Assembly (NCBI GenBank): GCA_033239005.1
Contig: BSQZ01000001.1
Coordinates: 16,368,500 to 16,432,499, forward strand
Length of the DNA: 64,000 bases
Direction of reading: 5' to 3'
Source: Lamellibrachia satsuma
Taxonomy: Eukaryota > Annelida > Polychaeta > Sabellida > Siboglinidae
A program made the position numbers and the translations under genes. Positions 10,926 to 22,263 of the stretch are shown here, one piece after another. Every line of letters begins with the position of its first letter. The stretch's first letter is position 1. The notes beneath the pieces are model-generated. The model did not search any database, had not been told where the DNA came from, and saw nothing but the letters and a program-made list of their open reading frames with translations.

Positions 10926-13025
10926 GTGATACATTTACTGTGGAACACAGTGTATATAACAGAAAATGTTTTACTAGAATATTATATTTTTCTTAATGCA
11001 TTTGCGTATTATGAAACCTTACACTAAAAGAATATTATGTTTTCTCCGAAGGGGTTACAAGACTTAAATGTACCAGAGCAGTGAAGCAGTGTAGGATTGT
11101 AACAGTGACAAAACATGCCATGCAAATGGCAGAAACGCAGTATTTGAGAACAAATCAAGAAAGTGACAAGTGATCAAACTGAAGAGTATTTTATATATCT
11201 CTAAACTATAATCAAAATTAATGTGATCAGTTATGGATACTGTATATTTCGGACATATTGTGATATCAGCGATTTTGCGTAAATGGTACAGTTTTGTCAA
11301 AATGTACACCCCCACTGTTTTCAAACAATTCATTGTGCAACATTAATTCAGCATAATTATCATACAGTGGCTATAGTAAGGAACTTGCAAGCCATTTTTC
11401 ATGAGGATACATCAGATCTGCATAATATGCTGTTTTAATACTTTACATGTCTTTGTCTCAATTCAGTTTCGTTTATCTTTATATTAAAACATGCACAGCA
11501 GTACCATGAAGCAGGGACCAGTTTTGTTTAGTTCTGCAGGTTACAAGTTTGGTGCAAATTGGAGTAGTAGTTACAGCAAAAAGTCGATTTGTATTTAATG
11601 GTACATTTTCCATTAAATATAAGTTGGAATGCCTTGTCCAAAAAGACCCCCCAACAAATGTAATAATGATGAATTACTACTAATCAAAAATGTAGTTATA
11701 TAATATTTTAGACATCCCAAGTCAAAGCCACAAAAAGCTATTTTTTTAAGTATATAGGTTTACATTATTTGGCCATCACAAATTAATATCATTTTTTGTT
11801 AAAATGTTCTCCCCAGAATTCCAACATCCCCATGCCAAACTGTAATAAACAAATGGTTAATACGTATTAGTGTTTGAATATTCCACCACAATAGTTAGCA
11901 TGCTTTCAGGTGTGTTGTAATGTGTTATGTGTTTAAACGTGATTACTGATATTAAACAGAAATCACAACGCTAGCATCAGAATGCAAAAATAAGTTGATA
12001 TGACTTTTCAATAACTTCGAACATAGGCATAGTTATGTGATTGTGTCAGCGCAAAAGATTCGCATGAATTACTTGTACTTCCGTCGAAAATCTCATGATT
12101 TCACCTTAATATTAGTGTATATATTATGACCAGAGGCACTGCGGGTTATTCTAGGTAGCCTCTATTGATCAAAAAAGACATTTAAAAAAATCATTGCAAG
12201 CCAAATAGGAGAGAATGTTTGTGTCTGTACGATTGCAAGTCCCAATAACGACGTAATGCTGCCCAAGGCTGATACAACAAAGTGTTCCCTGCAAATACAA
12301 ATCACAATGTCATGTTGTCATTTAGTACATATGTTTGTTAGAATAGTATACCTCTTTTGCTCCCTTGGGAATTTGAAACACGTTGTTGCTGCAGCCAATG
12401 GCTGAACAACCCTTTTTTGGTAAAATAGCATCCGTAGGAACCTACCGAGCCATGGTGCTGCAATCGGCCAATAACCAGTGAGTCGATCAAAGTGAACCAT
12501 CTTAATTCTTATCAATGTAAAGTCTTTGATTCAACCACATTATTTACAAAACCGGGCAATTATTCTATAAAAAAAATGTTTCTTTATGCAATGTTTTATG
12601 TACCTGAACCTGATCTCTTATGCTAGTGACTTCAAACCTGTTGGAAATCCCTGGGGTTAATAAAAAAATTAAATGAACACTTAATTGAGAGTTAATTGGG
12701 AATTTGTCAATTAAGTTAATGTACTGGACGACAAGATCTATGATGATATTTGTAAACAGGTAGTAATTAAATTACATATATATTTTTAATGTGATTCATT
12801 AAAACACATTTGGACAGTCAAGATGTTAGAAACTTAGAACTTATACTATCTATCATGATATTATGATAACAGTGGCCAGTCTTTGTACATTTATTAGGTA
12901 ACCATAAATGTCCTAATTTGTTTAATATGCAATATTTAAAACAGGAGTTTTTGTAGTGTCTTGGACATATGGAATGACCCAGTTTTTATAACATAAAACA
13001 TATTAACTATATAATTGCATTTTAG
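10926..13025 (+). other. PTPA intron, first visible
   Basis: About 2.1 kb, AT-rich. I see no repeat with clear ends and no coding remnant. The acceptor is the TTTTAG at 13020-13025. Confidence 0.8.
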
Positions 13026-13112
13026 GGTTACAAAGACATAATTGGGTTCCTGGAGGCAATGAACAAAGGAGTACAGAAAAAGAAGATGACAGATGATTAT
13101 TTTATATCTGAG
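13026..13112 (+). CDS. PTPA: PTPA, second visible coding exon
   Basis: Exactly 29 codons in phase 0/0, between TTTTAG and GTAAGT. It encodes GYKDIIGFLEAMNKGV followed by a Lys-rich turn and DDYFISE, matching the family segment that reads ...YIGFILTLNEGVKGKKL in vertebrates. It belongs to the all-helical core. Confidence 0.95.
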
Positions 13113-13299
13113 GTAAGTAATTAAGCCCTTTTTAGGTTTAGTGTTTGTGGTGTTCTAAACCCTGAAATATGTGTATTACTTAAATTGAAGCATAGTGTTA
13201 TCATTGTGCGTGGTTTATGACAGAACAACTGACCGATGCATCTTGGGAACCTACTGGAGGCCAGGGACCATCCCTACCAAGGGCCTGGGGGAATGAAAG

Positions 13300-13475
13300 C
13301 TGACCAATTAAAAGGTTCATCCCTTCACCGCAAGGGGACTCTGACCAATTACAAGCATTAACCCAGCTATGGGAGCTGGCAGCACCCCTTATATTCCCTC
13401 ACTGCAGGGGGTGTCTGACCAATTAGAAGCATTATCCCAGTAGTGGGATCTGGCAACATCCCTTCCTTGGGCCAT
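13300..13475 (+). repeat. Short tandem repeat near the 5' end of the DIRS-type element
   Basis: The unit contains CTGACCAATTA, then AGCATTA-CCCAG, TGGGA-CTGGCA and a CCCTT-rich end. Copies begin near 13308, 13350 and 13410, diverged from each other. The repeat directly precedes the gag-like region and may be the terminal region of that element. Confidence 0.6.
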
Positions 13476-13655
13476 CTTTGTCTCGTAGCATGAACAAGGA
13501 AAAACGTCATTTTTTATTTGTTGCTTTTAATCCACATTTATGTACTTAAAATGCCGCGAGGCCGACCAATATGAAGCACAACGGAACGACGATATCTACC
13601 AGCAGATCGCCGTCGTAGAGAATTTATTTATTCGCCCCCAGCAGCGCCGCTTTCT

Positions 13656-14540
13656 GTGGACATCTTGGTCTTGGACGAAAACATCATGCCATCGACTACG
13701 CCTACGGACCCTGGAATGACTCCAGTCTTGGAACAACGTCGCTGTGATGTTGAACTTGGACTCCCTGCCAACTATTTAGCAGCTTCACCCCGTATGTACA
13801 TCGAGGAACGTGGCATAAAACTACCTACTGGCATCAAGAAACCACAGCTTGTGCGAATTTACAAGGATAACTTCCAACTAGACTGATAATCAATCTACGC
13901 CTGACGCTAGTGCCAGTGCTGTCCGCACGAGGCACCAACCTACTGGCTCTAACGTTTTCTCTCGCGTGGGGGTCACATTCTTGCTCAAGCGAGTAAGAAC
14001 AACGTAACAACAGCAGAATGCTATTTCACAGCCCAGTAGCACCTCCATCAGTATTGGGGAGCCACTGACCGACATTGTGCAAGCACTACAAAATTCCGTG
14101 TCAGACAACACAGATTATCGCCACACCCCTCCGATGGATTGGGAACCACTTGGGCAAGCATGGTACCCTTATCTTCATTGGCCACACGAACGGATACGGA
14201 TGCGCCAGCTGTGATGGACACATCAGTTCAACCTCGAACGGCACAAAACACCATCTGTATTCTACACCATGACTACTGCGATGACATCTGTCGAACGTGC
14301 TATACTGCCTACAGAGAAGTCCCTACGATCTGAACCAGCATTCACCGATTCGTACACGATACAGATGACCATGTTCGACATAAAGGATTCCATCCAAAAT
14401 CTACCGGATGTTGAGACCCTGTCACCTGCCCTGCAATCGGCCATCCTCGAGGGGCACCACCTGCCAGTGTATCCTGCCCAACCAGACCAGATGGTAGGAA
14501 CATGTCCGATGGACACCGAGCTAAAGCAACACCACTAGAT
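13656..14540 (+). pseudogene. Gag-like region of the DIRS-type element
   Basis: An open frame from 13656 (MDILVLDENIMPSTTP...) includes a segment with ERGIKLPTGIKKPQLVRIY, which resembles a SAP-like helix pair found at the N-terminus of several retroelement and transposon proteins. A later frame (14269-14538) continues with a Pro/Thr-rich part. No zinc knuckle is seen. The role is inferred from its position before RT. Confidence 0.45.
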
Positions 14541-15458
14541 CGACACAGCGACTAGTAAAAACAGACACTACTGACGAACAGACTGTGACTCCTACACAAA
14601 TAGCAGGGAAGGTGACGAACGCACTTGGCAGTCACTCCCACACCCATTGACATAGACAGACTGGAGGAGAACTAGTGGGGTGCCCAGATAAGGCCTTTGT
14701 GACAAATTTCATCACAGTTTTGAAGGAGGCCTTCTTTACTGGGATTAGTGAGCCACCACTGGCATCGGTGGCCAGTTTGTAAGGTTCAAATAACTTGTAA
14801 GCAAAGCGCAGCCCGAAATAATCAGTCAACTAATAATGAAAGAAGTGAAGAAAGGGTTCCTTGTAGGTCTTTTCATAACGCCCCCTTCTCACTATATGCC
14901 CCCTGGGTTTAGTTGAGGGCACCTATTCCTGGAAGATGCATCTCATTGTTGATTTATCCGCCCCACATAACAGTGACAAACAGACTAGTTTAAATGAGCT
15001 GATCAACAAAGAGGAATACTCTGTCCTATGTTAAATTAGATGCTACTATAAAGGGAATCCTAGATAGAGGCAGGGTTGAAAAAATCATGATTTAAAAAAA
15101 ATATCTGATGAAATTTTTTTATTTATTTATTAATTTTTTTTCTTCAAAATCTGGTATATAGACATTGATACATATGTTTATATTTATAAACTCTTTCAAA
15201 CGTGTTCTATTCAAATTGATTTGGGTACTTGTCTTAATTTAATATTTTATTTGATATAGCACCAGATCCTATTTTAAATTGTTCGTGACACTCATTGAGA
15301 CGAATCTACCCATTAGACAATGTCCACAAGGCCTCACCCCCTGTAGTTGCATAATCTGTCTTGGACATGAAAGCATGCTGTTTATTTATGGCCATAGCCC
15401 TGATATTTATTGCTTGCAGAGAAGGTGGATTAGCACCTTTCCAGGGCTCTGCCTACTC

Positions 15459-16244
15459 TAATACCCCGTTCACACTACAAACAGGTTTCGAGCCGGATTA
15501 GTTAATGCGCATTAACTAAACCGGTTTATATACCCCGTTACATTCACACTGCAACAGCCTGAACCGGAGTAGTTCTCGTCAACTAATTCGGTTCTTTTGA
15601 TTAATGACCATATAGAGTAACAAGTGAGTGGGGCAGTAATTAGGTCAAATGATGCTAACAGCTACCGCTAGGGCGCAGCATCATTTTTAATCCAAGATGA
15701 ATGATCTTTGATCACCTGGTATTCCCTCTTTAGCGACTTTATCTTGATGCGGCATTGGAACGCTGTCCGGTCATACCCAGCCGCTGTCATTCTTTCCACG
15801 ATCCGGTCGAAAATGTGGCTGTTTCGGGTGGAGCCGTCCAACTAATGTTGGACCTCTTCCTCCCCCACACATCTATGAAGGTGTCAACTTTGTCGTTCGA
15901 CCAAGTCGCCCCGCGATCTGCCACTTTTATTTGATGCCATGCACGATTTCGGAGCAGCCATTGTAGATGGAGTAACACCACAATTCAATGGGCGGCAACG
16001 ATCGCCAGCCGCAACATCAGGCATTAATCAGGTCAAATTTAGTGTGACTTGGCGCTAATCCCCTTTGCATTCACACTAGTAATTTGAACCGGAGTAAAAC
16101 TAAACATGTGCGAAACCCCCTCAAGGAGGTGGAGTAGTTTAATCCGGTTTAACTCACTTAGATTAGATTTTGTAGCGTGAATGCTCCATGGGAGCGAAAC
16201 CGGTTTCACACCGGATTAAAACTGCTAGTGTGAACGGGGTATTA
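15459..16244. mobile_element. Harbinger-like inverted-repeat element nested in the hAT-type element
   Basis: The termini TAATACCCCGTTCACACT (15459) and AGTGTGAACGGGGTATTA (ending 16244) are perfect complements. The subterminal regions on both sides carry CCGGTTT/AAACCGG and GGATTA motifs, further inverted. A minus-strand SANT-like frame inside supports a PIF/Harbinger origin, since that superfamily carries a separate Myb/SANT protein. The palindromic ends include the likely 3-bp TAA/TTA target, so the exact duplication cannot be separated. Confidence 0.75.
15655..15981 (-). pseudogene. Myb/SANT-like DNA-binding protein remnant (Harbinger-type)
   Basis: The minus frame from 15981 has RGATWSNDKVDTFIDVWG, the first helix of a Myb/SANT-like (trihelix) domain with its Trp and acidic pattern. 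After a frameshift near 15835, another frame continues with IFDRIVERMTAAGYDRTA and QCRIKIKSLKREY, the second and third helices. In Harbinger elements this protein assists nuclear import and end binding by the transposase. No DDE transposase is present here. Confidence 0.65.
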
Positions 16245-16626
16245 GGGTCTCTAACCAGACTATACACTGGTACAGCATTAGTCTGTAGCCCAGACTGTCT
16301 CACTTGTGTCAACATACTGAATTGGTAACAACTAGGACAAGCTCTAAGTGGACTTTAACTCAGGGCTTCTGACTTGAAAAGATACTTCCTCTGGAAGACA
16401 AGTTTGTGGCTTCACTGCATTCAGAAGGGGAATAGCTCGAACATACACAAAACTTTGTTGATCTCAATGCTTGTAAACAATTATTTGTGTTAAATTCATA
16501 TAAATCAGCGATTAAAAAAATCGGAAAGAAAAAATTATAAATCAGTGATTTTTTTTAGTGATTTAAATCATGATTTAAATCATGATTTAAATCAAATGAT
16601 TTAAATCAAACAACTCTGGATAGGGG

Positions 16627-17640
16627 TCAGGGATCTTGGTTATGTAAGACTGTAGTAGATGCATTTAAGCAGATTCCTATCCACCCATCACTATGGAGTC
16701 AAGTGGAATGGAGAATATTTTTTGTGGCAGCCGCTCCAGTCTAACATTTTTTGACTGGCTTTCACAAGCGATTTATTGGATAGCTCAGCATAAAGTTCTA
16801 TGGAATTCATTTTATGTTACTTGTTAGACGAATTTCTAACTATATATCCACCCAATGCCACAGCAGAGAAAACAATGGCTAGGTTTACCTTGGTATTTAA
16901 TAGGCTACGTGTCCCAATAGCCCCGCATAAGACTGTGGGACCTACTGTACAGTTGCAAATTTTAGGGATATTCATAGACACTGATAGAATGGAAACCAAG
17001 TTGCCTGATGACAAACTTAGCTGGATAATCACAATAATGGATATTTTCAAAAATAAGCGCAGTATTTCAAAGAGGGAGCTGTTGACCTTATTGGGTCACC
17101 TAAAATTTTGCTTCCAGGGTAATCCCAAAGGGTCTAAGCTTTGTAGCTTATCTCTTTGGCACCCTCTCTGAAGCAATTACATCAATATCTGAGACTAGAT
17201 ACAGCTATGTGGCATAGATGTCTCACTGAGTGGAATGGGGTTGCCCTATTTCTACATCAAGAAGTGATTAAAGCAGTTGACTTTACACTGTATACATATG
17301 CTGCTGCCACTGTTGGATATGGTGGTTTCTCTAGGAAAAGGTGGTTTTAGAACTGTCTATGGCATTTTTGAAGCTCTACCCTAATGTAGTGTCAGCTATA
17401 CTATGGGGAGAGAAGTGGAAGAGCAAAAAAAATTATTTTCTACTGTGATAATGAAGCTACTGTCCATATCACTAACAAGGGTGTATCTAAAGTTCAACCC
17501 ATTATGAGGTTAATGAGGCGCTTAACATGGTGTGCTTCATCTGGGAACTATAATTATTGCTAAACACATCCCAGGTATGAATAATAACATTGCTGATGCA
17601 TTATCTGAGTTCCAGGCCAGCAGATTCAGACAGCTCGCAC
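16627..17640 (+). pseudogene. DIRS-type reverse transcriptase and RNase H
   Basis: The frame after the hAT insert gives VVDAFKQIPIHPS-like sequence. The catalytic box, expected as YLDDFLTI, reads LLDEFLTIYPPNAT at about 16823. Next come FNRLRVPIAPHKTVGPT, a GIFIDT motif, and KRELLTLLGHL. The RNase H block reads FTLYTYAAATVGYGG, where Tyr replaces the expected catalytic Asp, then FYCDNEATVHI and HIPG. Earlier pol sequence lies at 14655-15070. The Asp-to-Glu/Tyr changes plus stops at 17348 and beyond indicate loss of function. Confidence 0.85.
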
Positions 17641-17759
17641 CCAGGGGTGCGGGACTGAAACCTTGCCAGTGTCCATGCCCTCGGATATGATATGATATTA
17701 GGTAGGGTAGTTGGATATTTATGGGATAGGTCAATAAACAAGTCTACCGGGACAGTATA

Positions 17760-18645
17760 TGAAGCAGATTTTAGACCATTGAGAAGATTTTTAGATATGT
17801 CTCCAATGGAAACATGAGTCCTAAACACCCAACTCTATCAGAAGAAATTCTCATCTACTTTGTGGCACACTGTTTTAGTGTCTTACATTTAAAGTATTCT
17901 ACCATAAAGACATATCTAGTAAGCATTTGGTTTACTTATGTCACGGCAGGTTTTCAGAATCCATGGATGCTGTTTTGTAAATGCCAGCCTGTCCTGTGTT
18001 TGCAACCTATTCTAAAAACAGTAGAGCAATCACAGGATAATGTAGTTTAAACCCAGGCTACTTATTACAGCAGAGATTTTAAGTAAAATGTGTAATGTTC
18101 TAAGATCCGGTTTCTTAGGCCGTATGAAGACTTAATCCTAGAGACAGCATTCTGTTTGGCTTTCTTTAGATTTGGAGAATTCACAAGTCAGTCCAACACT
18201 TTTCACCCTCTAACAGATTTGAGTATAAATGACACACAGTTGCATCTTCATGAAAGGTATTTCACACTTCATTTGAAAAGATCAAAGACAGATCCAGAAC
18301 ATTTGCCCTTTTCATACTATGATGGCCCTGCTGCAGACAAAGAATGATATGGTGGCAGTCACGTGACCCCTTGTTTGCCACTTTAACAGGGGTGCCATTG
18401 ACACGCTCATTCATAATAGAGTAACTAAAGATGCTTCTTTTTATTATTTAAGTGTTGGTTACGATCCATCTTTGTGTAGCTGTCACTCGTTCTGGATAGG
18501 CGCAGCTACCACAGCAGCAGGTGCACACGTTCCAGATCACATGATATGAACACTGGGCAGATGAAAGTCTGGTTGTTACTGCAGGTATATTCGAACATCT
18601 TACAAATCATTGCGAGAAACCCAACAAGCCATGTGCAGTAACATG
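17760..18645 (+). pseudogene. DIRS-type tyrosine recombinase remnant
   Basis: An N-terminal core-binding part (17814-18050: EEILIYFVAHCFSVL...STIKTYLVSI) leads to the catalytic part with AFFRFGEFTSQ (18156), LKRSKTDPE, and HSFWIGAATTAAGAHV (about 18486-18535) followed by TLGRWKSGCY. The H-x-x-R motif reads H-S-F-W, so the catalytic Arg is Trp (TGG, consistent with CGG decay at a CpG). The final Tyr region is YIRTSYKSL. The enzyme would integrate the circular DNA form of the element. It is inactive here. Confidence 0.8.
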
Positions 18646-18868
18646 TAAATAATTTGCTAACCATGGGTTTAGTATCACTTCAGATAATACGTGTGATAAG
18701 TGTGCAGCAATATATATACGTACACGTATATGGACAATGTATTTACACATTTGTGACAACCATGATTTAGTAATGTAGTATACGACTAGTACTGATCAAT
18801 ATTTTGATGTGCGAGTACAATGATGGTACACGCAACATGGATGTGTGATAATGTTCTTAAGATGTACA

Positions 18869-19110
18869 GCACTACAAATATGCATTTATTTGTTATGTAC
18901 TGTATCACTTATTTACAGCCAAGACAAGCCGCTTTGTCAACTGTATGTATGTATGTATATTAAATCATACAGTCTTGGCACTAACTGAGTGTGTACAATT
19001 ATAATTGTCTACTTATACATATTGATGTATGGCACTACAAATATGCATGTATTTGTTATGTACTGTATCACCTATTTACATAGTCACAGCCAAGAAAAGC
19101 CACTTTGCCA
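18869..19110 (+). repeat. Direct repeat pair downstream of the recombinase
   Basis: GCACTACAAATATGCAT and the following roughly 60 bases (18869) recur at 19032, offset by about 163 bp, with a few substitutions and a small insertion before the GCCAAGA segment. The position just after the recombinase fits the split direct repeats of DIRS/Ngaro-type elements. That link is an inference. Confidence 0.7.
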
Positions 19111-19358
19111 ACAACTACTACTTTACTTATACATATTTATATATTTCCTACATCAGAACCTACTATGTATTTCATTTCCAACTATAATTACTTCACAGGC
19201 AAGATTATGAGTAATAATTGTCTTTATTATACTACAACAGGTTGGTTGTTGATTAACAACCGTTCAGTGTTATCCAGTATCCGCTCAATCCTTATATCTT
19301 GGGGCACCTCTGTTTGGGCTGGCTGGATACCCAGAGGGATGCAGACCCCAGGATTCTC

Positions 19359-19386
19359 TGATCATGTGACCGCCGTCACATGATCA
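19359..19386. repeat. Perfect 12-bp hairpin
   Basis: TGATCATGTGAC - CGCC - GTCACATGATCA. It lies in a moderately GC-rich patch (19236-19500) that may be the 3' terminal part of the DIRS-type element. Confidence 0.8.
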
Positions 19387-19499
19387 CGATCAAGTAGCTG
19401 GCCCAGGACTGCAGTCTGGGTCTCGCATCCAGTTCTCAGGGTGTCACAGCTGGCCCCAGAGAGATCTGGCCAGACTGTCCCATTTTATTGCCAAGATGA

Positions 19500-20118
19500 A
19501 TAATAAATATGAAGCTTTTATTACATGAGTCGTTGTGTTGTACTGTCATAAACCCAAAAATAAGAACATAAGAGATGTAATGTTGCTCAAACACATTATT
19601 AAAAGCTGTAAGTTGGATTTCCTCTAGAAAACCTATTTGTTTCAGAACATCAGGATAAAACTGGAAAAAAGGTTTTCTTGATTTTTTCTCGATATAACAA
19701 AGAAACTGGGAAAATGTGAATAAAGCACTGACTTTTTTAATGTGGCAGGCATGTAATGCTTTTGTGGTGACACTGCCTGTTTTAGTAATTAGTATTGCAG
19801 TGTACCGGGTATGTGGCCATATTCAAGACATTGTACACTCAATGAAACTGAATATCTGTTTTGCTATGACAGTTTCACTGTTTTACTGTTTTAACGCGGC
19901 TGGCACTGAAATGTATGTCCTACACAATGTAATAAAATTATAAAATTTATTTGTAGCAGCAAATTTGATCACATAACAACACTACATCATCTGGTATATG
20001 TTATCAGTGAAAAAATAGCAGTGTTTTAAACATACAATTTGTAAATCTAAACAAATGTTAATATGAAATTCCAATACAACTACCAAAATTGGACTATTTA
20101 GTTATCAGCTATTAATTC
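19500..20118. other. PTPA intron stretch, nothing recognised
   Basis: AT-rich. One open frame (19716-19943) is hydrophobic and has no family signature. I see no repeat structure. Confidence 0.6.
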
Positions 20119-21539
20119 GGCAGTTCCACAGTGTTGGACGTACATTTTGGACACATTAGCCATGCACTGCATGCTGGGATAGAAAGTTCCACAACGATTT
20201 ACTGCCACATATTATAGGAACCAACTATGACAACATTGTCGTATATAAACTTTCTTCCATCCTATAGTAATTCTAGACATGCACTGAAAAACATGCATGG
20301 TGTCGGACGTACTCACATGAACCTGAAATTTCCATTTTAAGGTTATGTCCAAATCTCTGTAATGTGTGAGGTCATATTGGAAATTTTATGTTATATGCTG
20401 ACAGATCTCTTGACTAGACCCAATAAAATGTTGTGTCTGTGGTACACTAAAGAAATAGAGAAGAACTTGTCTGGTGTTGGACATGCATTTTTTTGGTGTT
20501 GGATGTATCCGTGTGAAATACAACATAACAAGTAACTAAAGTTATGCTTATACTTTCTAAATAAAGTAGTAACAATGACAAAAACAATTTTTTTAGCTAA
20601 GATTGAATCTTCTATATAAATGCTGACACTTAAAAACCAAAAGATTGATGCTGTCCACTGTCCAGACAATGTGTAATACCTTAAATAAAATGCATCAGAA
20701 CAAACTGCCAGGACTGCCAACAGCTACTGGGAGACAAACTTGACATTTACTCCCTGATTTCATAGTAGAGCCAGATCCAAAGAGGCTACTGTTGTAGTTG
20801 CACGGCCTTTTCCACTGCGAACATAGCACCAAACTGCTCACATGATCGTTCCACCAATTCCATCAACAATTCCCTTGTCATGTGATGTTACTGGAAAAAT
20901 CCAGCTCAATGTGATGTCATTGTCTGCTTCCCACAGGAGGAGGTGCGAGAATAAGAATCTCTGTCTATGAACTCCATCTGAGAATACAGAAATCATGGTC
21001 TTGATATAAATTTGGATAATTAGCCTTCAAATGCATGAATACATTAGGCTTGGTGTGCTGTAATTCATCCAAGACAATGGCATAGTTCTCAGTCTCAGTG
21101 ATTACACTATTTGTCCTTGCAGTAAAGTGTGTGGCTTGGGCATAAATTAACAATCCGCACATGGCAAAAGAAAGATAGTCACTGCCCATTACAGAAAATA
21201 ATGTCAGAGAGCAAAGGCTAGCGATATTATAAAGCATTAGATTGGTTCTTGCTGCTTCAAACCCATTTACTAGGTTTTTAATGTCTAGTTCAATGGTCTT
21301 TTATTGAGTCCCAAATGAATTTGGGTTTAGTCAGTGTAATTAGTTCCAAATGTTGTGCTAATCCAATTACATGGATCAAGAATGGGTATGATATTGATAA
21401 TGTTTATTAACAACACACAGAAATGGCATAAACAGTTATATTCTGTTTAAAAAATTTAACCCGGTCAGTATGGTGTATGGTGTCGGATGTATGGGGTGTC
21501 AGACGTACATTTTTACATACATCCGACACCACAACTGCC
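20119..21539. mobile_element. 1.42-kb inverted-repeat element with repeated GGTGTYGGAYGTA motifs
   Basis: The left end GGCAGTTCCACAGTGTTGGA (20119) corresponds to the right end, which read in reverse is GGCAGTTGTGGTGTCGGATG (from 21539). The motif GGTGTYGGAYGTA recurs at 20131, 20299, 20473 and 20495 on the left and 21479, 21494 and (inverted) 21515-21530 on the right. This is the pattern of subterminal transposase-binding sites. Two minus-strand open frames inside (20720-20391, 21237-20965) match nothing I recognise. No clear target duplication is visible, so the superfamily is unassigned. Confidence 0.62.
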
Positions 21540-21964
21540 AGTTAGTTATTGCATAATCAATACAAATTTTGAATTTGTTTGTTCAAACAAATAACATTAA
21601 CATTATATCTCAGTTAGTAAAATCTTGCAACCATCCAACATCAGTAAAGATTTTTATACATACATGAAACATAACCATCTGGTGAATAGCAGTGCAGTCA
21701 TCCCATACCAACTTGAAGGGAGACAAGAGGCATGTTTTGGGGGCAATGCACCTAAATGAGTTAATGAAAACTAACAATTTCCAACAGCAATAAACATTTA
21801 CGCCAGTGGTTTACTAGGAAAACATTGTTGAACTTGAGGTCAATAAACCGACATAATGTGTGCCACTTTCTGTAAGCCTTAGTTTTTATCATAACTCCAC
21901 CTGGCGCTAGTTGACCACGCATGTGCATTGTGTCTGAACATGATCAGTTGTTTTGATTTTATAG

Positions 21965-22223
21965 ATGACAGATGACAAAACACAAACACTCAGTTTAGAA
22001 CTATCCGGATATCAGTTTCAACCAGAAATACAAGGACTGTTGGCATTGCAAGCACATGTTAGGTGGGATCGTGTTGATGAAAATCCATGGGAACTTGAGC
22101 TGCAGTTGATAGGCAAGCGTAAACATCGAAGCAAAAAATCGTTGGTGCTTTGGTTCACCGGCAAGTTCATGCCTGCTGCCAAAAGGCAGTGGCGACGAGG
22201 AATCACGCAGAACCTGTTGGTTA
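21965..22223 (+). CDS. Exon-like open frame of unknown origin
   Basis: An open frame starts with ATG right after TTTTATAG and runs to a good donor (AAG then GTAAGG at 22224), so it has the shape of an internal or first exon. It encodes about 86 residues: an acidic N-terminus, GYQFQPEIQGLLALQAHVRW, then a basic region (GKRKHRSKKS) and MPAAKRQWRRGITQN. I do not recognise the family. It cannot be a PTPA exon, because flanking PTPA exons join without a gap against homologues. The next acceptor-like site is 23275. It could be a transposon gene exon or a chance frame. Confidence 0.3.
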
Positions 22224-22263
22224 AGGTAAGGATTCATTTGTCTAGATAAATTAACTTCTACCC

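Larger units (their letters stand above)
15071..16618. mobile_element. hAT-type non-autonomous element inside the DIRS element
   Basis: The left end CAGGGTTG (15071) pairs with the right end CAACTCTG (to 16618). Both subterminal zones are rich in ATTTAAATCA-type repeats. An 8-bp duplication flanks it: GATAGAGG (15063-15070) and GATAGGGG (16619-16626), differing at one base. The host pol frame reads ILDRG before the insert and continues QGSW after it, so the boundaries are exact. A Harbinger-like element sits inside it. No transposase of its own is visible. Confidence 0.87.
13270..18660 (+). mobile_element. DIRS-type (tyrosine-recombinase) retrotransposon, interrupted and decayed
   Basis: In order on the + strand: a gag-like region (13656-14540), the start of pol (about 14655-15070), a hAT-type insertion (15071-16618), reverse transcriptase and RNase H (16627-17640), and a tyrosine recombinase (about 17760-18645). 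The RT-RH-recombinase order without integrase or protease defines DIRS-like or Ngaro-like elements. I cannot assign the clade, because a methyltransferase domain is not visible and the terminal repeats are unclear. Numerous stops, frameshifts and catalytic substitutions show it is dead. Confidence 0.85.
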
